From contig WHVA01000075.1 of the NCBI GenBank assembly GCA_015179125.1, forward strand, positions 124,001 to 188,000: DNA of 64,000 nt, in the 5' to 3' direction. The translations under genes and the position numbers were made by a program. The notes beneath the pieces were generated by a model. That model was not told the DNA's origin, did not search any database, and saw nothing but the letters and a program-made list of their open reading frames with translations. Shown one piece after another: positions 55,199-64,000 of the stretch. Position 1 is the first letter of the stretch. The number at the start of each line of letters is the position of its first letter. This DNA is from Gautieria morchelliformis (lineage: Eukaryota > Basidiomycota > Agaricomycetes > Gomphales > Gomphaceae).

Positions 55199-56128
55199 AT
55201 GTCTCGCGTGAGCCCATATATTTCATATCCATGTTTATCGCAGCTCCTCACTCCCATTGATATCTTGATGGGCTACTTAGGCGCAGTTCCTCCGTGAATA
55301 CAAGCTCGTCGTCGTGGGCGGTGGTGGTGTGGGAAAAAGCGCGTTGACTATCCAGTTCATACAGTCACACTTTGTAGACGAGTATGACCCTACTATCGAA
55401 GGTGCATCTTATAACATCTATTCCTGTCCCAGCTGGCTGATGCGTTGTTTCTCAGACTCGTACCGGAAGCAGTGCGTCATCGACGATGAGGTAGCCTTGC
55501 TTGATGTCCTCGACACAGCCGGTCAGGAAGAGTATGGGTGAGTATTACCAATCACCAGTCTCTCCCACTATCTTCATTCAGACCTCCAGTGCCATGCGGG
55601 AGCAGTACATGCGTACCGGCGAGGGGTTTCTGCTTGTTTATTCCATCACTTCTCGGAATTCTTTCGAAGAAATCAGCACATTCCATCAGCAGATCTTGCG
55701 AGTGAAGGATAGAGACTCATTCCCGGTCATCGTAGTCGCGAATAAGTGTGACTTGGAATATGAGCGACAGGTTGGCATGAATGGTATGTTTCGCTCCTCG
55801 GTCATTCTTTGTCATGCTGAGTTGCATCCAGAGGGCCGTGACTTGGCTAAGCACTTCAACTGCAAGTTTATCGAAACGTCTGCCAAACAACGCATTAACG
55901 TCGATGAGGCGTTCAGCAATCTCGTACGAGAAATCAGGAAATACAACAGGGTGTGCTATATTTCTGACACTATTGAGGTCGCACACTTGCTAAGCAAATT
56001 TCCAGGAGCAACAGACTGGCCGTCCAACCGGCCCAGGTGCTGGCGGCCCCACAGGAAACAATTTCCAGCAGGAAGGAGGCGACACCCATGGCACGGGGTG
56101 CTGCTCTGGCAGCTGCATCGTTGCCTGA
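55199..56128 (+). CDS. RAS: Ras small GTPase
   Basis: Six exons: 55199-55207, 55281-55401, 55456-55537, 55590-55783, 55832-55950 and 56006-56128, giving about 215 residues. All Ras motifs are present: P-loop GGGGVGKS (16-23), effector loop YDPTIEDSY (38-46), DTAGQE (63-68), NKCD (122-125) and ETSAK (150-154). The hypervariable tail (Gly/Pro-rich) ends CCSGSCIVA: a CaaX box for farnesylation preceded by a Cys pair for palmitoylation, so it acts at the plasma membrane, upstream of adenylyl cyclase and mating/morphogenesis MAPK signalling in fungi. The tiny first exon (three codons) is required for the [12 protein letters not shown] start. After DTAGQEEY the chosen splice gives G where S is usual. 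Convergent with CIA30. Confidence 0.93.
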
Positions 56129-56500
56129 TACGCGTATTGCATTCTTCACCATACATGATCTGGTCCAAGTCGCCTATTCATTCTTAAGTGTGCTATTTGT
56201 GAAGCACCCGCTTCCCATTCTTGGACTCCTTTCACACAACTTCTGTAACTTCCTGCTTGGTTATATCCTACATAAGGGTCGGATCGCAGCTGTATGCCTG
56301 CTTTCCCACCGTCACTTATCGAGTTTTCCTGTTCGATCATACAATTCCAAGTCAGTTTATAGTTCCACTGTACCATAAGTATAGACCTCGATACGAACGG
56401 AACATGTCCATTTAAAACGCGTTTCGTCCCCACTTCCCTTGGTCCTGGAGCTTCTCTATTAAAGCAATCACTAGTTGGTCATGCGACTGAAGAGCGCCTA
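56129..56500. other. Intergenic region between convergent Ras and CIA30 genes
   Basis: Shared 3' region of 372 bp; no gene seen. Terminators cannot be placed with confidence. Confidence 0.4.
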
Positions 56501-57445
56501 CTAGCGATACTCACGTCTTGGAATAACGTCTAGGTCATCCTTAAGGGCATCGCACAGAATGTGATGAGCATAAAAGCGATCCTAAGGAGATGTTTCTCAC
56601 CTCATTGACAGCCTTGATCACATCCAGACCGATCTCATACTTTCCTTCCACGCCCGAATTTCCGCCAAGGATAGATATACCAATGGTACGTACTCGGTGG
56701 GTCATCATAGTCATCTCCCGACTTACCAGCTCCCCAGAATTGGTCAGAACAAAAGCATCAAAGGGTATCTGTAGTCAAAGGAAACAATGATGGGTAGAGA
56801 GACCCTCCGCACGGAGAGGGAGGCGGCATACAATAATGTCTTCCCATTCATTAGGTTTGCTGAACCACAGTCGATGTTGGAAGAGATCCGTGGAGATGGA
56901 GGACTCCGTCTGTATGTTGGCAAAGTAGGAATTATGTGTGCGGGGGTCACCACCTATTTTCACTCGGAGTAGGAGATATTCATGCAAAGAAACATCGTCC
57001 ATCAGTTCCCCAAATAAAGTGTTGCGGGTCTTTTAGAACACAGTCAACTACTTTATTTAGTTAGCTATGAGGGCAGACCCACCTTGTTACGGAATCCGGC
57101 ATATCCTCCCCTTACTTTCTGTTCTAAACCTGGCTTGACTGCCAACTTCATATCTCCCCAGAACCTGCCCTTTCCTTCCTCTCCCATGGTCAGATTACAG
57201 GTGCTCGTCCCACCAATATCAGCATCACAGCCCACTGCATACTGACTTAGTTCTTCTTGTGAATGGAATGTCCAGAGTGTCGTGGGCCGGCGGGGTGGGT
57301 TGCCACCCTCCATTTTTATGGCTGTATAAGTGTAACGCACTTTGCTGAAGTGGAAGACACTGAGCATAAACTAACCTTTTGAGGTCCCTTCTCTGACAAG
57401 TTTACCTGTGTTCTGCACAAAGGTAGCCCAGTTGGAAGGTGGCAT
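56501..57445 (-). CDS. CIA30: Complex I intermediate-associated protein 30 (CIA30/NDUFAF1 family)
   Basis: About 235 residues from five exons on the minus strand. It starts MPPSNWATFVQNTG (ATG at 57445) and continues with AIKMEGGNPPRRPTTLWTF, AVGCDADIGGTSTCNL, GRFWGDMKLAVKPG and VRGGYAGFRNK, then TLFGELMDDVSLHEYLLLRV, LWFSKPNEWEDII, IPFDAFVLTNSGELV and RTIGISILGGNSGVEGKYE, ending DDLDVIPRREYR. The CDADIGGTS, GYAGFRNK and IPFD-F-LTNSGE blocks identify the CIA30 domain. The family assists assembly of mitochondrial NADH:ubiquinone oxidoreductase. Introns follow TSK, FRNK, WEDI and KAVNE. It is divergent from LYS4 across about 100 bp. Confidence 0.9.
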
Positions 57446-57546
57446 AAGTAGAATGAATTTACGCGTCCTCTTAGCGCCTTCCTTTCATGGGCGCCTGCCG
57501 GCAAGTTGTGTTCTTTGCAACTACTCCCTACCTGTTTACCGTAAGG
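57446..57546. promoter_or_regulatory. Short divergent promoter between CIA30 and LYS4
   Basis: Only 101 bp separate the two chosen start codons (41 bp if LYS4 uses the in-frame ATG at 57487). Both genes encode mitochondrial proteins, so shared control is possible. No specific site recognised. Confidence 0.55.
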
Positions 57547-59823
57547 ATGTTGCAGCGGCTACACAAGCCCGTGTGGTCTTTTGCGCTGTCAGGGAGGCGA
57601 TGCTTGGCCACCGTTGTGCCAGGGAGACGTCTACCTCAAACCCTCATTGAGAAGGTTGTGCAGAGGTACGCCTTGGATCTCCCTCCGGGGAAGACGGTTA
57701 AAGCGGGAGACTATGTTATGATTCGCCCAGAGCATTGCATGACCCACGACAACACGGCCGCAGTCATGAACAAGTGCGTAGAATTTCATATATTTCCGCC
57801 AACCTCGCACTTTTGACTTTAGTCACGTGACATCGGCAGATTCAAGTCGATTGGCGCGACCCAGGTCAAACAAAGCCGACAGTTGGTTTTCACAATTGAC
57901 CATGACGTCCAGAACAAGTCAGACAAAAATCTGGCCAAATATGCGTCCATTGAGGCGTTTGCCCGGCAGCACAGTGTGGACTTTTACCCCTCAGGTCGCG
58001 GCATCGGTCATCAAGTGTTGATTGAAGAGGGATACGCCTTCCCCTATTGTCTTACCGTGGCCAGTGACAGCCATAGTAACATGTATGGCGGAGTCGGTTG
58101 TGTTGGGACTCCCATTGTACGGACAGATGCTGCATCCATCTGGGCCACGGGCAAGACGTGGTGGCAGATTCCCCGAATGGTCAAGGTCGAGTTCAAGGGA
58201 CGTCTGGCACCTGGTGTCACGGGAAAGGACGTTATAGTTGCTCTTTGTGGATCCTTTAACAGGGATGAAGTGCTTAATGCCGCCATTGAATTCTCGGGCG
58301 AAGGTATTTCTAGCCTGTCAGTGGACGATCGACTGACTATCTCCAACATGACAACCGAGTGGGGTGCTTTAGCGGGTGTTTTTCCAGCTGATAACGTGCT
58401 CTTTCAATGGTACGATAAAGTGCTGTCTAAGCTTGATCTTAGCACTGTCATATCGAGACGGACCCCAGCCTCTGGAGTGCAAGGCATACCATCTTTACCG
58501 GAACACCCGCGGATCAACAAGTCACGATTAAACCACGTTCGCTCTTCCCCCGTCGTTTCCGATCCAGATGCTACCTATGCCTCGCACTTGGTCTTTGATT
58601 TATCCTCCCTCGTCCCACACGTCTCGGGGCCTAACAGTGTCAAAATATCCACTCCACTACCGACCTTGGAATCTTCCAGAATCGCTATACAGAAGGCCTA
58701 CCTTGTCAGTTGTACAAACTCGCGCGCTTCAGATCTTGCTGCAGCCGCTGCGGTATTGAAGGGACATCGTATCGCGCCTGGCGTACAGTTTTATATTGCG
58801 GCCGCCAGCTCAGTCGTTCAGACCGAATCAGAACGCACGGGTGATTGGTACACCTTAATTGCTGCCGGTGCTAAGACTCTTCCTCCTGGCTGTGGGCCCT
58901 GCATTGGGCTCGGGACTGGGCTCTTGGAGGAAGGCGAGACGGGCATCAGTGCGACGAACCGGAACTATAAGGGTCGGATGGGCCACCCGAAGGCTCAGGC
59001 CTACCTTGCCAGTCCAGCCGTCGTCGCTGCGAGCGCAGTGAAAGGTTATATTTGTAGTCCAGAAGCCCTCCACACTGATTCGGACCGCCTATCCGCTGCG
59101 GACAAGGGTCCTATATTTTCCGTTGTTGATGGTGCCATGGCCACCCCGTCTGTTTCCATACCATCAGAAGAACCTTTGGCGCCAGGATTTCCGTCTGTTT
59201 TCACGGGAAGAATTCTGTTCGCACCACAGGACAATCTTAACACTGATGCCATTTATCCGGGAAAGTATACGTATCAGGACGACATCACGCTTGAGCGGCA
59301 AGGCCAAATTGTTATGGAAAACTACGATCCATCCTTTGCCCCTCTAGTTGCCAATATTGTGAAGGCACAAGAACTAACCCCCGCCTCGAGTAACATTCAG
59401 AATGGTGTTGTCCTGGTCTCAGGTTATAACTTCGGCACTGGATCATCTAGAGAGCAGGCTGCCACCGCTATAAAAGCATCCGGCATCCCGCTCGTCATCG
59501 CTGGATCGTTTGGCGACATTTTTAAACGAAATGCGATAAATAACGGGCTTGTTTGCATGGAATCACCGGAGATTGTGGCTGATTTATCGAGAGCATACGC
59601 GCTCGATGGGACACGGGGCCAGGGCGGACAGAAAGGAGAGCTGACGGTAGATCCGGGGTGCTCAGTTGAGGTACAAATGGCTCTCGGCAACGTGATACTG
59701 ACATTGCCGGATGGCACAACAAAAAATTACCAAGTCAGGCCAGTCGGACCCAGTGTCCAGGAGCTATGGACATGCGGCGGCCTGGAAGGATACATTTTGA
59801 AGTCTATACAGGCGCGGGATTGA
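57547..59823 (+). CDS. LYS4: Homoaconitase, mitochondrial (EC 4.2.1.36)
   Basis: Two exons (57547-57773 and 57840-59823), 736 residues, close to the family's ~700-730. It catalyses homocitrate/homoisocitrate interconversion in the alpha-aminoadipate lysine pathway in mitochondria. The N-terminus MLQRLHKPVWSFALSGRRC is a good mitochondrial presequence. Aconitase-fold motifs: MTHDNTAAV, GRGIGHQV, VASDSHSNMYGGVG, and the three 4Fe-4S cysteines in LVSCTNSR and PPGCGPCIG. The swivel domain has ILFAPQDNLNTDAIYPGKY, GYNFGTGSSREQA and AGSFGDIFKRNAINNGL. An in-frame ATG at 57487 would add 20 residues; I prefer 57547 because the sequence after it looks like other LYS4 starts. No defects seen. Confidence 0.96.
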
Positions 59824-60249
59824 GTCTTGGGGACATGTAATATATCTGTCTTCTACGTTGGATTTATGTACTGAACTTGTTTCTTGTGTTACAAAATCTC
59901 GATAACCTTCGATACCATTGAGAAGCTCGATAAATTGAAAAATTCGCACCACTCAAGAGAAACCAGGAATTTTGCAAATGCAAGGACACGCTATACGTAT
60001 ATGGTACAAGTTTCGCGGAACTACAGATACTGACCAAAGTCAGGGAGGGTACAGGGCATAAGCAAGGGATAGATGATAAACATTTGCATTGATGGCGTAG
60101 CTTTGAAGACGCAATGGTTAGAGAAGAAAGAACGGCGACGAACGTCACTGGTTCCCATGTCCACAGGTGGGGCTGTGCATTTGCGCGGAGTGCGGTGGAA
60201 GCACTGCTTTTGAATGAAGTTTGTTTGATGTCGAGAAGGGCGCATCCTG
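59824..60249. other. Intergenic region between convergent LYS4 and dioxygenase genes
   Basis: No gene recognised; shared 3' flanks. Confidence 0.4.
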
Positions 60250-62233
60250 TTAAAGAGTGGGATGCCACACAGTGCCAGGACCGGCGTCTTCATTCGCTGA
60301 CGACAGATCGAAGCTGGACTTGAGGACATTGAGCCGTGAGATATAATCATCCATGCCGATGTACGCGCCACACATTCGCCGTTCGCCTGTGAAAGCGGAG
60401 CGACCATGCAGCACTCGTTGATTGTCAATGACTACAGAGAAGAAACACGGTCAGCTATCTAGCTAGTGTCAGATAATGCCGTGGAATCTTACCAACTGCA
60501 GTGCCTGGAGTAAGCTGAACCCAATACTCTGAATCTGGGCTAGTAAGGGCTTTATTCCATGTGCGCAGGGCGTGATACCAGGGTTCCACGAGATTTGGCT
60601 CCAGGTGGCGCATTACACTTCGATCGTCGTTATTGTATCGCACCTGCGCAAGCTCCCCGGTTGTTTTATCGTGACTGAGAATCGGATATCCAACTTTGGG
60701 GCTGGGATGGTAAAGATACGACATGGCGGAAGGATTTTCCGACGACGCCCCGGCAGAGTGGGCAGGAACGGGTACCTGGGAGAGGAGCGCATAGACGTCG
60801 GGCTCCAGTGTCGACAGTAGGCTTGCGACATAGAACCCATCAACCAGGAGTGTCGAGCCACCAGTACCGTTTGTATGTGACAAGAGATGGAACAGTTGAA
60901 GGCCACAGGGATCCGTCTACCAAGCACTTAATATATAACCAACTGGGCGTATATGGCAACGTACGAAATAGGTGGTGTCGGTATGCGCCTTCAGTGCAAT
61001 GTTGGTGTAGGCTGTGTCACCGTGCTTAAGGTCGGCAGTAAAGTCCCAGAAGGCACCGTCTATGTGTTTAATATATTGATTTCGTTCACATCAGTAAGGA
61101 CCTTGGAGCAAAGCAATAAAAATTTTGCTGACATTGGGTTTCTCTAATGTGAGCAATTCGACGAGATAAACGTTCGGTGTCTTCAGGGTTGGCAGGAACG
61201 CCTGTGACAAAGCAGAAACCAAATCGTTCCTAAAGACCTAACTAAAACCGAGGGACGAGGCAGAAAGTATGACGACGTACAATCTTTTCCAGCCATTTCC
61301 ATACGGCACGTTCGTCAGCCATGACTTCACTGTAAAATACCGTGGGGGGATCCTGCTGTATTCGCGAACCCCAAAGAACTCGCCTGCTCGCACGTGTTTA
61401 ACATACCAATCCAACAGCTTATGAGAAGACCGACGCACTCGTGTTGCGCCACGGTAGGTGTGAGGGACCCTGTGGCTGCTGGTCTAAGAGGTGGGTCGTA
61501 TGAGTTTTGATGGAGCCATGTCCAAGGATATACGGATTTGTGCGGAGTACTACCAAGCCAGGTAACCTCAAGGCCTGACTCTGTGGCAGACACTTGAGAA
61601 GGCTGCAATTCAGGAGAGATCTTCAGTGTATTGAAACGTCAGTGTGGATGATGACGCAGAAGAGCTTCGGGGACGAAGCACCTCAAATGTTTCGACCAGA
61701 CGCTGCTTGGTGATCGGATGGAAGCATTCTTTACAACGGCAATGATCCCGTAGCCAAATATTATGACTTTGATGAGACCAACAATCAGACCTGTATTGAC
61801 AAGTAGTGTAAGGCGTACACACAATCTGGACCAGGTGCTGGCATCCCATCCGACTGCCACTCTTCGTTCGTCGAAACTCGCCTGGGGAAGGGGTGTGCTA
61901 TCCTTGACCTCCACCTCTTCTGAGTTCGCTGCCTTTTCCTGCTCGGCCTTCAACTTTACATGACTAGGCGGGGAGTTCGATGGGATGCCATGAGATGGGT
62001 ATGGGAAAGGACCAAGCGGCTGAAGGGGGGGTGGTGATCTAACTGTCGCGGCCGCAGAAGCAAACCGAGGACGGGCAAACTTGAGGGAGAAAGCACGACA
62101 AGGTGTTTGGTGGCCCTGGGATGAGTATGCAGTCGATATAAGCCCAGTGGACACTGTATTGGCTTGGTGTTACCTGTGAAATCCAAGCCGGGAGAATACG
62201 CGCTGATTTAGAACAAGCTCGCTGTGTCGCCAT
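60250..62233 (-). CDS. Trimethyllysine dioxygenase-like Fe(II)/2-oxoglutarate oxygenase
   Basis: The gene starts at ATG 62233 (MATQRACSKSARILPAWISQ, a possible mitochondrial presequence), and its first intron ends before GHQTPCRAFSLKFARPRF. An N-terminal DUF971-like zinc region follows (WLRDHCRCKECFHPITKQR; GLEVTWLGSTPHKSVYPWTW). The catalytic part has VFYSEVMADERAVWKWLEK, FCFVTGVPANPEDTERL, DTAYTNIALKAHTDTTYF (Fe-binding HxD), GGSTLLVDGFYVASLL, VRYNNDDRSVMRHLEP and VIDNQRVLHGRSAF (distal His and oxoglutarate-binding Arg), ending VWHPTL at 60250. The family includes trimethyllysine and gamma-butyrobetaine hydroxylases of carnitine biosynthesis; the FTGERRMCGAYIGMDDY end favours trimethyllysine dioxygenase. 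About seven short introns. Head-to-head with the polymerase gene. Confidence 0.88.
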
Positions 62234-62750
62234 GCAGAAAAGCGACGGGCTATGTTCAAAAGGATCGAGCCAAATCTGTTCAATCCACCACGTTGGCCTG
62301 GAGGAAACCGTGAAAGAGGGAAGGCCTGCGAGTATAGAAGAACCAATAATCCGGCGGCTCTTACTTATGCTCATATTTATCACCATACTTGTGATCAAAA
62401 CAGCCAACGATTATTAGACTATATATGCAACATAGAGATTCGACCCGAGCATATGCCAACGCCCACGGCAGTGATTCTCAGGCTCAGCAAAGCTAGTAGC
62501 ATGATGGCGTTACAAATTTCCAAGCTAACCACTAGTGAGTAAGAGAGTATAGTATCCCTCAAGCAAGGAAGCAGAAAGGTGGCAATAAATTTGAGCTACG
62601 GGGGCCTCTAAGACAGTGACACTGCTAAACTTGTGGTTGCACTTTTGAATGAGCCTACGAGGGTGGTATAAGCGTCAGGAGGTCACGTGCTCCGGGTCCA
62701 AGAGTCTGTCGCGACTCAGTCTGTAACTTACTGTACACGTAGCTAAACTT
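62234..62750. promoter_or_regulatory. Divergent intergenic region, dioxygenase and RAD30
   Basis: The 517 bp between two divergent starts must hold both promoters. No recognisable box stands out apart from GTCACGTGCTC at about 62683-62693, which contains a CACGTG E-box of the kind bound by bHLH factors. Confidence 0.45.
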
Positions 62751-64000
62751 ATGGCGTCCCCGTGGAAGGGCAAAGCTCGTGCTCAAGAAACGGATGCCGA
62801 AGACCTGAATCCTGTAATAACATACCGACACCTGTTATCCTCTGGTCTCGGCGTGAGGTGAGCCATAAGTGCTCTGTCAAATTGCCTTCATCTGACCGAT
62901 GGCAGAAACCCACTGCGAGTCTGTGGTCTTTCTGATATGGATGCATTCTATGCATCGTGCGAGCAACTCAGACTGGGACTAGATCCGAGTGCGCAGGACC
63001 TCCTGAAGTGCCTTTAAAATGTGGCTGAAATCTACTCACAGGCGTACCTCTCATTGTTCGCCAATGGGACGCCTTGATTGCCGTCAATTACCCCGCTCGA
63101 GAGTACGGGATCTCTCGCATGGATAAAATCGCGTCTGCGCTTCAGCGATGTCCCCATCTTCGGGTGGTCCATGTGGCCACATTTGACCCTAATGTCCCAG
63201 ACGCCAAACCGACATACACAGACAGTCCGAATAGCGTGACCCACAAAGTGTCGTTAGATTACTACCGGAAGGAAAGCAAAAAGATTATGAATGTTTTCAA
63301 GGAAATGCTTCCCGGGGCAGAGGTAGGTAAGGCGTTTAATGGTTACTCGAAGATACTCCTCTTAACGAAAGACCAGAGCGAGCCTCGATAGATGAAGGTG
63401 CGTTGTTGACTTCATACGACCTCGCATACGATGTTTCAGGGCTCATGTTATTATTATGATAGCCTTCATCGACTTCACAGAGCCCGTACGCCGGCAGATC
63501 CTTGCCCACTTCCCCAACCTCGCTACCCCTCCCCCAGAAGGCCTCGATATTCCCTTACCACCCCCTCCTCGCGAAGGGGTGTCTCTCACATACCCCCCGT
63601 CACGCTCAGCTCTGCAGGGGCAAGGAGGGAACATTTGGTCAGGACTGGGTACATTAGTCCCAATCTCTGGAAAACCCCTTTGTAAACCAAAAAGTTCAGA
63701 ATCTGACGCCACAAAGCCCGTCACTCAAAGCGACGAATCAGTCTATCCTGAGATCGTAGACCAAAACGCCAGCGCTAACGGCAACAACCTGTTGACATCA
63801 TATGGACGGTCCCTGTCCGCAGAACTGGAAGATTTCGGCGATGAAGAAAGTAATGAATACCCGCTTTCTGACGAAGATGAATACGTCTCGTCCGCCGATG
63901 CTCCAGATCACGTACAATCTTCTGAGGCATCACTCGACGCAGACCGCCCACTCACATGGCATGACATTGCACTATCCATTGCGGCGTCACTAATGTTGGA
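62751..64000 (+). CDS. RAD30: DNA polymerase eta (Y-family), 5' part
   Basis: Starts MASPWKGKARAQETDAEDL at 62751 and runs off the window. Exon 1 ends at 62857; an intron with GTGAGC..GGCAG follows. Motifs: VCGLSDMDAFYASCEQLRL (first catalytic Asp, steric-gate region), VPLIVRQWDALIAVNYPARE, YGISRMDKI (Pol eta-specific finger), ALQRCPHLRVVHVATFD, and after two further introns ASIDEAFIDFTEP (catalytic D and E). An acidic insert follows (DFGDEESNEYPLSDEDE), then WHDIALSIAAS. Pol eta copies past UV dimers in the nucleus. The thumb, little finger and C-terminal zinc finger lie outside the window. No defects seen. Confidence 0.93.

Noticed and set aside
63443-63724. Minus-strand ORF over the polymerase eta gene
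   Set aside because: Shadow of the coding exon, which is supported by catalytic motifs on the plus strand.
1-64000. CRISPR arrays, operons or other prokaryotic features
   Set aside because: None seen; spliced genes and element types show a fungal nuclear genome.

Overview
The window looks like a chromosome segment of a basidiomycete fungus, most likely an agaricomycete. The right-hand genes carry many short introns (about 45-60 nt, GT..AG), and the transposable elements are agaricomycete types: chromodomain Ty3/gypsy, copia, and Tnp2/CACTA elements of the Plavaka kind. I cannot name the species. All calls come from reading the sequence; no searches were run.

Positions 1 to about 49,250 are almost entirely a nested stack of transposable elements. 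From the left: a fossil copia element (about 742-6921) split by two LTR insertions; a truncated LTR; an LTR of a second family followed by a gag start (7420-9699); then a plus-strand Ty3/gypsy fossil (9811-42426). Inside its gag sits a minus-strand gypsy fossil of the same family (12578-34398, target duplication CTATG). That element holds solo LTRs of three families and, inside its integrase region, an 8.36-kb AT-rich transposon (21419-29782). Target duplications of 5-6 bp support most nesting steps. To the right lie remains of CACTA-type transposon genes (42427-48587), split by an inverted-LTR unit (45177-46537).

The AT-rich transposon is the most unusual object. It has direct (not inverted) terminal repeats of about 550 bp, a DDE transposase fused to a C-terminal chromodomain, a PD-(D/E)XK-nuclease-like gene, a coiled-coil protein with internal repeats, an unknown gene and a tRNA-like sequence. 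The gypsy family around it is also notable. It has a self-priming signature of the Tf1 type (an 11-nt sequence just after the LTR matches the predicted start of the transcript), and both copies carry an antisense, intron-containing coiled-coil gene upstream of the 3' LTR. A second gypsy family in the window has its own antisense gene in the same place.

The block is bracketed by an inverted repeat (1-264 and 49250-49514) of the 3' flank of a seven-transmembrane receptor-like gene (49539-51035, minus). From 51.4 to 54.2 kb there is a cluster of inverted and tandem repeats with hairpins and a nearly perfect 72-bp palindrome.

The last 9 kb is compact host sequence: a Ras GTPase (plus), CIA30 complex I assembly factor (minus), homoaconitase LYS4 (plus), a trimethyllysine-dioxygenase-like enzyme (minus) and the start of DNA polymerase eta (plus, running off the window). 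CIA30 and LYS4 are divergent with only about 100 bp between start codons. Ras/CIA30 and LYS4/dioxygenase are convergent pairs. These genes serve unrelated housekeeping roles: signalling, respiratory complex I assembly, lysine synthesis, carnitine synthesis and translesion DNA synthesis.
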